Positions 1 to 9,267 are shown, counted from the first letter of the stretch. The stretch: 64,000 nt of DNA from Desulfatibacillum aliphaticivorans DSM 15576 (GCF_000429905.1 NZ_KE386983.1:13683-77682), one strand, 5' to 3'. Numbers and translations are program-made. Notes: generated by a model not told the origin, from the sequence alone.

Positions 1-1000
1 CGATAGCCCGGCGCGCGTCCTCCATTTTGAACTTCTTTCCTAACCGTTGCAGCATTGCTTCGTTTCCTGACTCCACACCGTAGGCAATCTGTATGGCGTT
101 AGCCTCCTTCATAATCCCCAAAAGTTCAGGCTCCGCCATGTCCACCCGCATTTCCGTGGCCCAGCAAAGTTTTTTATGGAGTTTGCGGTCAATCAGCTGT
201 CTGCAGAAATCCATTCCCATCTTATGGGTTAATGGGTACATGCAGTCCGCCAGGCCGGACATGGGCGCATTGAATCTATCGACCAGATATTCCATTTCAT
301 CCACTACGTTTTGGGCGCTTCGCACCCGGACTCCATTGAAGGCGGAAGCCTGGGCGCAGAAAAAGCAGCTATAAGGGCATCCTCGGGAGGCGATGACCGG
401 CAGGCAGACGCCGTTAACTCCAAACAAAGGATGGCATTCATAAAGGTGATAAGGAAAAAGATGCCAGGCCGGGAACGGCAGCTTGTCAAGATCCTCAATT
501 TGCGGGGCTGGGCCGGTATAAACCGCCTCTCCGTTACGCAGCATGCTAAGTCCTGCGATTTTTTCGGGAGACTCGCCGCATTCCAAAGCCTCGCACAGTT
601 GGGCGATGATTGATTCGCCCTCGCCATGTACAATGAAATCCCCCACGCCCTTTTGGATTAAATAGTCATGAAAGACGGATGCATGTACATTGCCCAACAC
701 GATTTTTGTTTTGGGAAGGTCTGTTCTGATCAGGGCGCTCATGGCCTCAACAGACGGCATGGCGGCGGTTAAACAGGAAAACCCTACCAAGTCAGGCTTG
801 AAGTCGCGAAGCAAAGACAAAACCTGGCTATGGTTGATTTTTTGGGCGAACTGGTCGATTGCCAGGATTTTATGCCCATTTTCCTCCAAGATTGCAGCAA
901 TGTAAGGCAAACCCAGGTTGGGGAGCGGCGTCATGGTGTCGGAAAACCGGCCCAAAACGTCTATCCGGCTGCTTTCCGGAATAATAAGAGCAATTTTCAA
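1..1000 (-). CDS. B12-binding radical SAM protein (3' end outside window)
   Basis: Reading the minus strand gives one open frame of about 333 residues that runs off the window edge, so the C-terminus is missing. The N-terminal ~180 residues have the look of a cobalamin-binding Rossmann domain (start LKIALIIPES; later VHGEGE near residue 125). The radical SAM cluster motif CPYSCFFC follows with Cys at about 208, 212 and 215, and then YGVESGNE typical of the SAM-binding barrel. No ATG lies between the upstream in-frame stops and the conserved start; I chose the TTG at 1000, with another TTG at 1018 possible. Substrate cannot be told. It is divergent from the radical SAM gene at 1185. The family assignment is secure, the start is not. 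Confidence 0.85.
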   Translation of the reverse strand, partial: MKIALIIPESSRIDVLGRFSDTMTPLPNLGLPYIAAILEENGHKILAIDQFAQKINHSQVLSLLRDFKPDLVGFSCLTAAMPSVEAMSALIRTDLPKTKIVLGNVHASVFHDYLIQKGVGDFIVHGEGESIIAQLCEALECGESPEKIAGLSMLRNGEAVYTGPAPQIEDLDKLPFPAWHLFPYHLYECHPLFGVNGVCLPVIASRGCPYSCFFCAQASAFNGVRVRSAQNVVDEMEYLVDRFNAPMSGLADCMYPLTHKMGMDFCRQLIDRKLHKKLCWATEMRVDMAEPELLGIMKEANAIQIAYGVESGNEAMLQRLGKKFKMEDARRAI

Positions 1001-1184
1001 AACAAAAAACCCGGCCAATGAATTGGATTATTACGATAGAATTCTTCCACCCTTTGTTTCGTATAACACAGTTACTGCTTGATTGAAAAACCAAATTCAG
1101 ATAATGATAGCTTAACAGTGTTTCCCACTACAATTTGTGATGCCGTGTTTCTTTTATAGAAATGTTTTCGTGCAAGGCGATTCA

Positions 1185-2495
1185 ATGATTCTATATATTC
1201 ATCCTGACTCGAAGATGATGCTTCGATCCATCCTGCCCATGTCCCTTCCTGCTGTCATTAATCGGATAGATGCTCCCGTTTTAGGGCGCTTCCATAATGA
1301 ATGGACGAAAAAGGAAGTCATGCGGGCGGACGTGATTATTATGGACATTCATTGGTTCACCGCCATGAAGTCCGCTATTAAACTCTCTTATCAGATAAAA
1401 AAGATCAATCCCCGGGCTTTGATTGTCGCCGGCGGAGCTTCCGCGACAGTGTTTAGAAAACAGCTATTGCGGGATTCCAAAATCGATTACTTGATCAAGG
1501 GGGACGGGGATATCCCTTTGGCCGAGTTTGTCAGAGTGTACAGAACGGGTGGGGATTTGTCTTCCGTACCCAATCTTGTGTGCAGGGATTGGGAGTCCGA
1601 AAAACAATACGCGCTTACCAGGGAGGATTTTGACTCCAATAATTACCGTGATATATCGTTTTTTCCTTCCTACAAAAATGCCATGCTTAAAATGCATCGA
1701 GCCTGCAACCAAAGGACCTTTCCCACCTATCCTTACCTCATGGTCTTTCGGGGATGCCCTTTTCATTGCGACCATTGTTATGGGGCTCCTGAAAATCAAA
1801 AAAAGGTGTTCGGCAGGTCCTGGGTTGTCCGTTCGCCCGAAAGGGTCAGGGAAGACCTCAGGGCATGGAGCAGGGATCCAGCCATTCAATACGTTAATAT
1901 TTTTCATGACTTTACGGGCCCCATGCCCATGGACTACACGCGCACGGTGTTGAGCGAAAAATACAACCTGTACATTACATGGGATATCGTGACACTCCCT
2001 TCCAAAGAAACCTTGGAACTCCTGACCCAATCGTTTCCCGGCGGGGCGATCCAGTTTTCCCTGGATATCAGGCATACTACCTCCAGGGATTTGCAATCAA
2101 TTGACTTGCTGATAGATAGAATCCGCCAGGTTCAAAATACCAAAAAGTTCATGGTGCGTTTGTGCTATGCCAAGCGATTTGTGTCTGCTGAACCTGAGTA
2201 CGCCCGCGCCCTGCAAACCATTGTCGGGGCAACCGGATGCGCCCCCAGCAGAACCGACGCCTGGTGGGGAGACGACCTGGATACCGACCCCGCAGGACTT
2301 TGCACGGAAGAGCAGTATCGGCAATGCCTTAGGGATACTGGGGAGTATTTTTTGTGGAACATGATGTTTACCGCGGGTGTGGCAACCCATGCCTGGTTTC
2401 CCAGGTTTACTCAAAAAACAGCGGAATTCATTTACAACCAGATAGGGGATTCCTTTTTCCTGAAAAGTTTGAGCCTCGGGAAGCATTCCAAGTAA
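1185..2495 (+). CDS. B12-binding-type radical SAM protein
   Basis: A 436-residue protein. The first ~170 residues resemble the cobalamin-binding domain of B12-dependent radical SAM enzymes (VAGGASATVF near 81, IKGDGD near 104), and the 4Fe-4S motif is CPFHCDHC with Cys at 191, 195 and 198. The frame stays open to 1137, but I prefer ATG 1185 because AAGGCG sits about 5 bases upstream and the conserved MILYIHPDSK starts there. The corrinoid ligand motif DxHxxG is not obvious, so cobalamin binding is inferred from the fold only. The reaction is unknown: this family includes methyltransferases, cyclases and methylthiotransferases. It converges on the minus-strand operon ending at 2534. Confidence 0.82.
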   Translation: MILYIHPDSKMMLRSILPMSLPAVINRIDAPVLGRFHNEWTKKEVMRADVIIMDIHWFTAMKSAIKLSYQIKKINPRALIVAGGASATVFRKQLLRDSKIDYLIKGDGDIPLAEFVRVYRTGGDLSSVPNLVCRDWESEKQYALTREDFDSNNYRDISFFPSYKNAMLKMHRACNQRTFPTYPYLMVFRGCPFHCDHCYGAPENQKKVFGRSWVVRSPERVREDLRAWSRDPAIQYVNIFHDFTGPMPMDYTRTVLSEKYNLYITWDIVTLPSKETLELLTQSFPGGAIQFSLDIRHTTSRDLQSIDLLIDRIRQVQNTKKFMVRLCYAKRFVSAEPEYARALQTIVGATGCAPSRTDAWWGDDLDTDPAGLCTEEQYRQCLRDTGEYFLWNMMFTAGVATHAWFPRFTQKTAEFIYNQIGDSFFLKSLSLGKHSK

Positions 2496-2533
2496 AATGT
2501 TTGAGTACCCGTTTCCGGTCCCCCTGGGATTTT

Positions 2534-3982
2534 TCAATGTTTAAAGATTTCCGGTGAAATCTCCAGAACCCCCGCTGCGCTTCCGGTGTAAATGCAGTCT
2601 TTGGCCGGGGAGTAACACACACAGCGCAGCAAGGGGCCTACTTCCAATTCTCCAATTTTTTCGCCGCTGGCGCAGTCATAAACCTTCAGTTTTCCTTCAA
2701 AATATTTAGCTACGTATATCCAGTCGCGCACGGGGTCGTAGTCCAGGCACCTTATTCCAAATCCCGTGAATATCCGTTTTTTTGTCTCCAGGGTGTCCGA
2801 ATCCAGGACCAGCACACTAAAGGCTCCGTTGACCAGGACTTCGTTCCTTTCGGGAACGGGAACCGTCCACATTCCCGCCAGCAAGCGTCTATGCGCTTTT
2901 ACTTCCAAGGGAGTCATGCTTAATGCGTACAGGCGTAAGGGAAAGCCTGGCGTGTACACCCGGTTAAGCTCCTGGGAAAAGGAGAATTGGTTGTAGAGTA
3001 AGATGGAGGGCAGCTTCAGGTCGGCAATTGGGGCGTTGGAGTTGTTGAAGGAAAAAACAGAGCCCCGGAAAGTGCCGACGTACTTTTGATCCTTCCAAGC
3101 CGCTCCTATCCTGAATCCGTTAAAAGCCGGCTCGCCTTTTGCTTTCACGGCGTTGCCAAAGGGGATTTCCCTTCTCAAACTCATGTCCCTGACATCTACC
3201 TCAAGCATACTTCTGTTGGGAGGGTTGGCATAGAAGCTGCCGGTGTATAGCAGTTCCTGATCTGGGGATAGAAAAAAGAAAGGGCGGCGCCCTCCTTTGC
3301 GAAAAAAATGTTGCACCGAGGAGGTCCTCAGGTTGATTTTGTCTATTCTCCTGCGCCGTTCATACGAAATGAGGACAGCCTCCCCCCTGATTGGGCGAAT
3401 CATATAAGGATCGAACCATGTCGCCTGCTCCAGGCTCCCATCAGGATAAATGAGCTGAAATCCATTTTCCTCGGGACGGCTTTCTATCACCCATTTTATG
3501 CCTGGACGATTCAGACCGGCTTTATTCCATTCATGCCTGTCCATGTCGTCAAACGACCAATCCCTAAGGTGAGGGAACATCAATAAAGCAATCAGGAAAA
3601 AACCGAGATTTAGCAATGTGAACGCACGATAGCCCAGTTTTTTTTTATGCCGCGGCATGGCTTTTTTTAGCGTTATGAATACAAAAACTGCGGAGGCGAA
3701 AAATACAATTCCCCAGAAAGGATGATTGAAAAATAGTAGTAGATAGATTGCGTAAGCAAAAACAGCAAAAGAAAAATAAACGATAAAGATAAATTCTTTA
3801 ATAATATAAATATTTTTAAACCTGGATTGATTTAGGATTGACGTTATTATCAATAGAAATACTAGATCTAACAGCGCATTCACCCAACCCTTTGTAACCA
3901 TTTCCAACAAAAATAATGTGCAAATTCCTGAACAAGCTATAAGAATAAAAATAAACCTGAGCATTGATTGAGCTATCTTCAT
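2534..3982 (-). CDS. membrane-anchored beta-propeller protein of unknown function
   Basis: A 482-residue protein. About five hydrophobic segments fill the first ~145 residues, followed by a long soluble part with WD40/YVTN-like beta-propeller strands (for example VLVLDSDTLETKKR, LKVYDCASGEKIGEL and a last blade ending CIYTGSAAGVLEI). It therefore looks like an inner-membrane protein with a propeller domain, perhaps periplasmic. The ATG at 3982 overlaps the stop of the radical SAM gene by the four bases ATGA, indicating translational coupling; GGAGG lies upstream. It is the last gene of the three-gene operon with the UbiA protein. I recognise no named family. AT content rises in the membrane part. 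Confidence 0.75.
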   Translation of the reverse strand: MKIAQSMLRFIFILIACSGICTLFLLEMVTKGWVNALLDLVFLLIITSILNQSRFKNIYIIKEFIFIVYFSFAVFAYAIYLLLFFNHPFWGIVFFASAVFVFITLKKAMPRHKKKLGYRAFTLLNLGFFLIALLMFPHLRDWSFDDMDRHEWNKAGLNRPGIKWVIESRPEENGFQLIYPDGSLEQATWFDPYMIRPIRGEAVLISYERRRRIDKINLRTSSVQHFFRKGGRRPFFFLSPDQELLYTGSFYANPPNRSMLEVDVRDMSLRREIPFGNAVKAKGEPAFNGFRIGAAWKDQKYVGTFRGSVFSFNNSNAPIADLKLPSILLYNQFSFSQELNRVYTPGFPLRLYALSMTPLEVKAHRRLLAGMWTVPVPERNEVLVNGAFSVLVLDSDTLETKKRIFTGFGIRCLDYDPVRDWIYVAKYFEGKLKVYDCASGEKIGELEVGPLLRCVCYSPAKDCIYTGSAAGVLEISPEIFKH

Positions 3983-4983
3983 TTTTCGGAATTCCTCCAA
4001 CTCAATGCCGCCTGCTTTACAGCCTCATAAAGAGGGCCTGGATTTCCCGAAAGAAGGTTGCTCAACTCCACATAAGGATAGATGAAGCACCCCCGGCAAT
4101 CCGTTATGGGCATTCGCCGGAACGCTTCCACAAATCCCAAATCCTTCCCCGAGGGCGCGGCGTCCGAGTCCAGGTTGACATGGCACCGGCAGACTCGGCC
4201 CGAGGGAGTGACGAATCCTCCGTAAAAGCCAAGTTTACACCGTATTTTTTCAACAGAAGCGTCAGGATAGCGCATTAAGGATTTCAGATATGATCTTGAG
4301 CAGCAAACAGGCCTGCCCCGCCTTTTGGCCGCCTGTAAAAAACACACGCCCTTTTTAAATTCCTCCAAATCCGGGAGGATGCTTGCGGCTTTCCCGGAGC
4401 TGACCGCGCAGGGAGTGACGGGCTGGAAAAAGCATTGGGCGCCCATGTCCTCGGACAAACGAAGCACATGAGGAATTTGATTTGTATTTTGTTTGCTCAC
4501 CACCATGGCGAAGATCAGCTTCTTCCCAGCTTTGACGGCCTCCTCCCCCCCCTGGACGGCCCCGGCATAGGCTCCTTGCCCCCTCAGGCTGTCATGAACC
4601 TCTTGGTTTCCGTCCAGGCTGATCACCGCTGCGTCCACCCACTTCAGCAGCCCCTTTCTTTCCGGAAGCAGCAGGCCGTTGGTGTTCAAGGTGATCAAGG
4701 CTTTGCCGTGGGCCGCCCGAAGCAGCCGGTCAAGATCCTGACGTAAAAGAGGCTCGCCTCCGCTGAATCCCATACGCAGAGTTCCCGCCTGTAAAAATGC
4801 ATGGATGGCTTCCAGCCATTGATCTGCGTCCATTTCGTCGGAGGGCAGGTCCGGGAAGCCGCAATAGGCGCAGCGCAGGTTGCAGCGATGGGTTACGATC
4901 ATGCCAATGGAGGCGGGAAAACGTCTTCCAAGAACCCTGGCTGTCATCAGCCGGGCAAGCGAAATGGGCGTTCGCCTTTTCAA
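3979..4983 (-). CDS. radical SAM protein with SPASM-like C-terminus
   Basis: A 334-residue protein with the canonical motif CNLRCAYC (Cys 34, 38, 41), the GGEPLL SAM-binding motif, and a Cys-rich C-terminus (KIRC, VCRCH, DCRGC) that looks like a SPASM/twitch auxiliary cluster region. Proteins with this architecture modify peptides or small metabolites. The likely start is a TTG at 4983 that overlaps the UbiA stop as TTGA; the next ATG is at 4947. The 3' end overlaps the propeller gene by four bases, so all three genes should be cotranscribed and coupled. No small precursor-peptide gene was seen beside it, so a RiPP role is not supported. Confidence 0.85.
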   Translation of the reverse strand: MKRRTPISLARLMTARVLGRRFPASIGMIVTHRCNLRCAYCGFPDLPSDEMDADQWLEAIHAFLQAGTLRMGFSGGEPLLRQDLDRLLRAAHGKALITLNTNGLLLPERKGLLKWVDAAVISLDGNQEVHDSLRGQGAYAGAVQGGEEAVKAGKKLIFAMVVSKQNTNQIPHVLRLSEDMGAQCFFQPVTPCAVSSGKAASILPDLEEFKKGVCFLQAAKRRGRPVCCSRSYLKSLMRYPDASVEKIRCKLGFYGGFVTPSGRVCRCHVNLDSDAAPSGKDLGFVEAFRRMPITDCRGCFIYPYVELSNLLSGNPGPLYEAVKQAALSWRNSEK

Positions 4984-5897
4984 ATCGCCCCCTCAAGCCT
5001 GCCCCGAAGCATCCACAAAGCCAGGAGTCCAAGGCCTAGAATAATGTTCGAAAACCGGAAGAAAAGGCGCATTTTTGCAAGGTCCCTCTCATGCGAGTAT
5101 AGGCTCATCAGGCCTATTTCAAAAAGTGAAATCGCCGAGATTAAAAGAGCATCCCCCGCCGCGAGATATCCGGGAAAAAAGCCGACCCATCCAAGCAAGG
5201 CGCGAAACAGGGCCAAAAGCCTCATGAATCCGATGGTTTTTTTCTTTCCCGCTTTTACGGCTACCGTTTGAACGCCCGCTTTTAGGTCGCTTTCCCTGTC
5301 CTGAATTTCATGGGCCAATTGGGGAATCATCACGCTGGGGCAAAAAACAAGAGCCATAAAAAAGCCGCCAGCGGCCGCCCCCCCTGAAATGAGCATGCCC
5401 ATAGTAAAAATGGGAATGAAGATCAGGCAGTTCGTCAGACTGCCGGCTATGAAGATTCGTTTAACCTGAAACGGGCCGGAATATAACCAGGAAGCCAGGT
5501 GCATGCCGGTTGCAAGCAGGCCCGCGGGAACGGATACCAGCCAGGAAAGGACCCAGCCTGCAAGGCCTGCCGTCAGCGCCAGGTAACGGGCCTGGTTAAA
5601 GGGGATGCGGCCTGCCGTAATAGGGTTTTTCGCGGGCGCGTCCAAATCTCTGTCAAATAAATTGTTGTAGCCGTAAGTGAAGGAAAGGTAAGCGCAGCAA
5701 CAGCCGAACCCCACGTAAAATGGAGTGGTCATCGGAATTTCTCCTGCAGCGTACACCGCTCCCAGCAAGTAAAGCCCCAGAAAATGGACCCAACCTCCCA
5801 CTCTAAAAAAGTTCAATATACTGAAGAGCGCTTGTATGGCATTCCCCAGGCGGGAACCCAAAGCATGGCTTTGGGCGGGCGCGGCGTGTGCTGGCAT
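4980..5897 (-). CDS. UbiA-family prenyltransferase
   Basis: A 305-residue integral membrane protein with several hydrophobic helices. The first Asp-rich motif is clear (NNLFDRDLDA: N78, D82, D86), and a second one (DRESDLKAGVQT) lies in the later half. This is the signature of the UbiA superfamily, which transfers prenyl groups to an aromatic or lipid acceptor using Mg-bound prenyl diphosphate. ATG 5897 was chosen because GGAGGGGGA precedes it; the frame extends upstream without a good site. It heads the operon with a radical SAM enzyme and a propeller protein. No quinone-biosynthesis genes are near, so its substrate is open. Confidence 0.88.
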   Translation of the reverse strand: MPAHAAPAQSHALGSRLGNAIQALFSILNFFRVGGWVHFLGLYLLGAVYAAGEIPMTTPFYVGFGCCCAYLSFTYGYNNLFDRDLDAPAKNPITAGRIPFNQARYLALTAGLAGWVLSWLVSVPAGLLATGMHLASWLYSGPFQVKRIFIAGSLTNCLIFIPIFTMGMLISGGAAAGGFFMALVFCPSVMIPQLAHEIQDRESDLKAGVQTVAVKAGKKKTIGFMRLLALFRALLGWVGFFPGYLAAGDALLISAISLFEIGLMSLYSHERDLAKMRLFFRFSNIILGLGLLALWMLRGRLEGAI

Positions 5898-6204
5898 GTC
5901 TCCCCCTCCAAGACGCTTAAACTTAGCTTGAAAAATGTATAACAGCGGCATGAATGCAAGTCAATGGATCTCATGGACGCATTGAGCGGTATGCTTGCAG
6001 GCGGGGGCGGCAAAACACTGCTTCTGCCTGTCCGTTCAAAGATTATACACTCGGAAAACTTCATCGGTCGGAATTATTTTATGGACTTTTAGAACCAAAG
6101 GGGCGTATAATTCCGTTACTTTTCACAAGGCAAATTTTAGGCCCATTTTTTTCCCAACACAAGACCTATTCCCCGAAAATTTCTTACAATAAGGAGCAAT
6201 GGTA
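5898..6204. other. divergent intergenic region, 307 bp
   Basis: This gap separates the minus-strand UbiA operon from the plus-strand acyl-CoA ligase, so it must hold both promoters. I could not pick a convincing sigma-70 pair or operator by eye, and I see no gene or RNA in it. Confidence 0.5.
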
Positions 6205-7872
6205 ATGGAACTTATCAAAGGCTTTCCCGCCACTAGTCAAGACAGGTATCCCTTAAATGTAACCAACATTATTAAACATTCCGTTAGAAATTACGGTCCC
6301 CAGGAAATCGCCAGCAGAAGACTGGACGGCAGCATGTTCCGCTACACCTATAGCGACGCATATGAACGCATGCAGCGTTTGGCCAACGGCCTGACCAAAC
6401 TGGGCGTCAAGGTGGGAGACCGGGTGGGCGTGCTGGCCTGGAATTCCAATGAAAATTACGAAGTGTATTTCGGCGTGCCCGGAATGGGCGCCGTCATGCT
6501 GCTTTTGAATCTGCGGTTGACTCCCCAGGACCTGGCCTACGTGGTGGAGCACAGCGGCTGCGAATACATTATTGTGGACGAAACCCTGCTGCCCATCGCC
6601 CACGCCCTGGCGCCTCTCTGCCCGCAGATCAAAGGCTACGTGGTGATTACCATGCCGGGCAAAAAAATGTCCGACGTGGAAACGCCCCTGGAGAACACCC
6701 ACTCCTATGAAGAACTGCTGGCCGAATCCGACCCGGTTTTCGACTGGCCCATGATGGAGGAAACCTCAGCCTACGCAGCCTGCTACACCACGGGCACCAC
6801 GGGCAAGCCCAAGGGCGTGTATTACTCCCATCGCGACGTGTATCTGCACTCCATGTGCATCGGCATGAACACGGGCATGAACGTCAAGGACACCTGCTGC
6901 CAGATCGTCCCCATGTTCCACGCTTTGGGCTGGGGCCTTCCCCAGGCGGCCACTTTGGTGGGATCCCGCATTATCCTGCCCGGCATGTACACCCTGGAGA
7001 CCCTGGACTCCCTGAGCAAGCTCATCGTGGATGAAGGCGTGACCATGAGCGCCGGCGCCCCGGCAATTTTCATGCCCTTGCTTGAGTACATCAGAAACCT
7101 GGAGGAAAGACCCGACCTCACCGGCGTACGCCTGCTTTCCGGCGCCACCGAGCCCCCGGTCTCCATGATGAAGGGATTCTGGGACATGACCGGCGCGGAA
7201 ATCATCCATGCCTACGGCGCCACGGAAACCACCCCGCTGGTCACCATCAACCGCCTCATGCCCTGGCTGGAAACCTCCCTTTCCGAGGACGAAAGATGGA
7301 ATTTGAAAAAGAAACAGGGCTTCGCCGTGGGCGGCCTGGATGTGAAGGTGGTGGACGCCACCCTCAAGGACGTGGCCCACGACGGCAAGACCCCCGGTGA
7401 AATCCTCATTCGCGGCCCCTGGATTACGGGCGCCTACCACAACGCCCCGGGCTCCGAAGCCTCGTTTACGGAAGACGGATTCTGGCGCTCCGGCGATGTG
7501 GGAACCATGGACGAAAACGGCTACCTGAAAATTACGGACCGGGTCAAGGACGTGATCAAGTCCGGCGGCGAGTGGATCAGCTCCGTGGACATGGAAAACG
7601 AAATTATCTCCCACAACGACGTCCTAGACGCCGCGGTGGTTGGCGTGGAACATCCTAAATGGCAGGAAAGGCCCCTGGCCCTGGTGGTCCTCCGGGATGA
7701 CGCCAAAGGCAAGGTCAACGCGGACGACATCCGGGCTCATTTAAGCAATGTGTTCGCCAAATGGCAGTTGCCCGATGAAGTCCTGTTTGTGGATGAAATT
7801 CCCAAGACCAGCGTGGGCAAAACCGACAAGAAGGTCATCCGCGCCGAGCATAAGGATATGTATTCGGAATGA
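6205..7872 (+). CDS. long/medium-chain fatty acyl-CoA ligase (AMP-forming)
   Basis: A 555-residue AMP-binding enzyme with the P-loop-like signature YTTGTTGKPKG at residues 194-204, the AYGATETTP motif, WRSGDVG and the C-terminal DRVKDVIKSGGEWIS followed by the catalytic-Lys region PKTSVGKTDKK. The overall sequence resembles the AlkK/FadD-like ligases of medium- and long-chain fatty acids, which make acyl-CoA from fatty acid, ATP and CoA. Of two nearby ATGs (6199 and 6205) I prefer 6205: AAGGAG is 8 bases before it but only 2 before 6199. A good terminator follows. It fits a fatty-acid- or alkane-degrading lifestyle. Chain length cannot be read from sequence. Confidence 0.9.
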   Translation: MELIKGFPATSQDRYPLNVTNIIKHSVRNYGPQEIASRRLDGSMFRYTYSDAYERMQRLANGLTKLGVKVGDRVGVLAWNSNENYEVYFGVPGMGAVMLLLNLRLTPQDLAYVVEHSGCEYIIVDETLLPIAHALAPLCPQIKGYVVITMPGKKMSDVETPLENTHSYEELLAESDPVFDWPMMEETSAYAACYTTGTTGKPKGVYYSHRDVYLHSMCIGMNTGMNVKDTCCQIVPMFHALGWGLPQAATLVGSRIILPGMYTLETLDSLSKLIVDEGVTMSAGAPAIFMPLLEYIRNLEERPDLTGVRLLSGATEPPVSMMKGFWDMTGAEIIHAYGATETTPLVTINRLMPWLETSLSEDERWNLKKKQGFAVGGLDVKVVDATLKDVAHDGKTPGEILIRGPWITGAYHNAPGSEASFTEDGFWRSGDVGTMDENGYLKITDRVKDVIKSGGEWISSVDMENEIISHNDVLDAAVVGVEHPKWQERPLALVVLRDDAKGKVNADDIRAHLSNVFAKWQLPDEVLFVDEIPKTSVGKTDKKVIRAEHKDMYSE

Positions 7873-7895
7873 TTTTGATGCAAAACTAACCGCTT

Positions 7896-7931
7896 AAAAA
7901 GGGCGTCTTGCCAAAGCAGGGCGCCCTTTTT
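7896..7931 (+). terminator. Rho-independent terminator after acyl-CoA ligase
   Basis: The arms AAAAAGGGCG and CGCCCTTTTT are complementary around a 16-base loop, ending in a T run, 24 bases after the ligase stop codon. Confidence 0.8.
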
Positions 7932-8306
7932 GCCCCTGATGCCGGCGCCCGCCGCTGAAGTAAAAAACGGAGGCATTGCGCCTTAAAATATATAACGAGC
8001 GCTCGAAAAAAAGTTTTTTTTATTATTTCAAATAGGATGGAGCATTTCCTGGAAAACCTACGATTTTGTCGCTTGACTCCGCTCAAAAATCCAAAATAAG
8101 ATACCTGAACTCTGAATGAATCACTGCCCCTAATATTTTATTTGACGGGATGGGAGCATTTCCCCGTCACCTTTTTCGGTTAAGCGCCGACTTAATTCAA
8201 AAGGGCTTGCTCGAAGGCCTTATTTGGACCTGAAAAAGCCGGGCGCTGCAATCCAACTGGAGATCCGGCATAGAAGCATGGAAAGCAAAAAAGCGGAGAA
8301 GGAATA
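7932..8306. other. intergenic region before response regulator, 375 bp
   Basis: No gene seen. It carries the perfect palindrome CGAGCGCTCG at 7996-8005 in an AT-rich setting, which could be a TetR-type operator, and it must hold the promoter of the gene at 8307. Confidence 0.45.
7996..8005. promoter_or_regulatory. palindrome CGAGCGCTCG, possible operator
   Basis: A perfect 10-bp palindrome inside the AT-rich gap between the acyl-CoA ligase terminator and the response regulator gene. Its position suits an operator, but only one copy was seen and no regulator is linked to it. Confidence 0.3.
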
Positions 8307-8708
8307 ATGAATGTCCAGTCACACGACATTGCAGATAAGGAACGCATCCTGATAGTCGACGATGAACCCCAGGTCTTGAAGGTCATGAAGCGCATGCTGG
8401 AGTTTTCCGGCTATACGGTGACGGCCATGGAAAACAGCGTGGAGGCTCTCCAAACCTTTGGCGAAGCCCCGGACTCCTTCAACGCGGTGTTTACGGATAT
8501 GTGCATGCCTCAGATGAACGGGGATGTGCTGTCTTCGCGCATGAAGGAAATCCGCCCGGACATCCCCATCATTCTGTGCACGGGGTATTCCGAGCTGTTT
8601 TCCGAGGAAAAAGCCCGGGAAGCCGGCTTGGCCGGCTATCTGCAAAAACCCATCTATCACAAGCAAATGGTCGAAACGCTGCGTCAGGCGTTGAATTGTC
8701 CGAAATAA
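8307..8708 (+). CDS. single-domain response regulator (CheY-like receiver)
   Basis: The 133-residue protein is one receiver domain. It has the acidic pair D18/D19, the phospho-acceptor D64 in FTDMCMP, T92 and K114 (LQKP), so all switch residues are present. There is no output domain, so it should act through protein contacts, for example in a phosphorelay or in chemotaxis-like control. GGAGAAGGAA precedes the ATG. No histidine kinase is adjacent; the nearest is the hybrid kinase at 57322. The START-like gene follows after 90 bases. Confidence 0.88.
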   Translation: MNVQSHDIADKERILIVDDEPQVLKVMKRMLEFSGYTVTAMENSVEALQTFGEAPDSFNAVFTDMCMPQMNGDVLSSRMKEIRPDIPIILCTGYSELFSEEKAREAGLAGYLQKPIYHKQMVETLRQALNCPK

Positions 8709-8798
8709 CTTGAGACTTTGCCCTAATGATTGTAAGGTCAGGCCATAAAAAATCATAACCTGAGGATGGGCTGAAAACGCCCTGGAGGAGGAGATTGC

Positions 8799-9260
8799 AT
8801 GGCCTTGAAACTGAGTCTGGAACTGAACGAAACAATCGACCTGCCTTGCGACTTTAATAAGGCTTTCGATTTTTTCATGGACGTCAATGCAACCGGAAAA
8901 TGCTTCACCAAAGTAGAGGAAATCAAGGACCTGGGGGATGACAAGTACCATTACATCATGGCGAAGGAAGGCGTGGGCAAGTATTCCGTCCAGGTGGAAT
9001 ACGCCGCCAAATACTCCTTTGACCGGGATAAAGGCGTTGTGGAATGGACGCCCGTCAAGGGCATAGGAAACGGCGTGTGCAGCGGCAAATCCGTGATTAC
9101 GGAAAGCGGCGGCAAGGTTAAGGTGGATTTTTCCACCACCATGAACCTGGAGCTTCCCCTGCCGGGCCTGGCCAAGCCTATCATCAAGCCTTTCGTCAAC
9201 CGGGAATTCGAAAAATCCATGGAGCAGTTCAGGGACAACGTCATCAAAGCGCTAAGCTGA
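8799..9260 (+). CDS. SRPBCC/START-like superfamily protein
   Basis: A 153-residue protein with the pattern of the Bet v 1/START-like (SRPBCC, polyketide cyclase/dehydrase) fold: an N-terminal strand ending LPCDFNKAFDFFMDV, a central beta-sheet rich in alternating charged residues, and a long C-terminal helix (VNREFEKSMEQFRDNVIKAL). Such proteins bind hydrophobic ligands in a cavity. GGAGGAGGAG precedes the ATG. It is followed by a strong terminator. The ligand is unknown; a lipid is possible given the neighbouring acyl-CoA ligase. Confidence 0.7.
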   Translation: MALKLSLELNETIDLPCDFNKAFDFFMDVNATGKCFTKVEEIKDLGDDKYHYIMAKEGVGKYSVQVEYAAKYSFDRDKGVVEWTPVKGIGNGVCSGKSVITESGGKVKVDFSTTMNLELPLPGLAKPIIKPFVNREFEKSMEQFRDNVIKALS

Positions 9261-9267
9261 TCACAGC

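Noticed and set aside
3979..5897. RiPP biosynthesis cluster
   Set aside because: The radical SAM enzyme looks SPASM-like, but no short precursor peptide gene, transporter or protease is near; UbiA does not fit that scheme.
6766..7614. Minus-strand open frame inside the acyl-CoA ligase
   Set aside because: His/Gly-rich composition typical of reverse complement of codon-biased coding DNA; no ribosome site.
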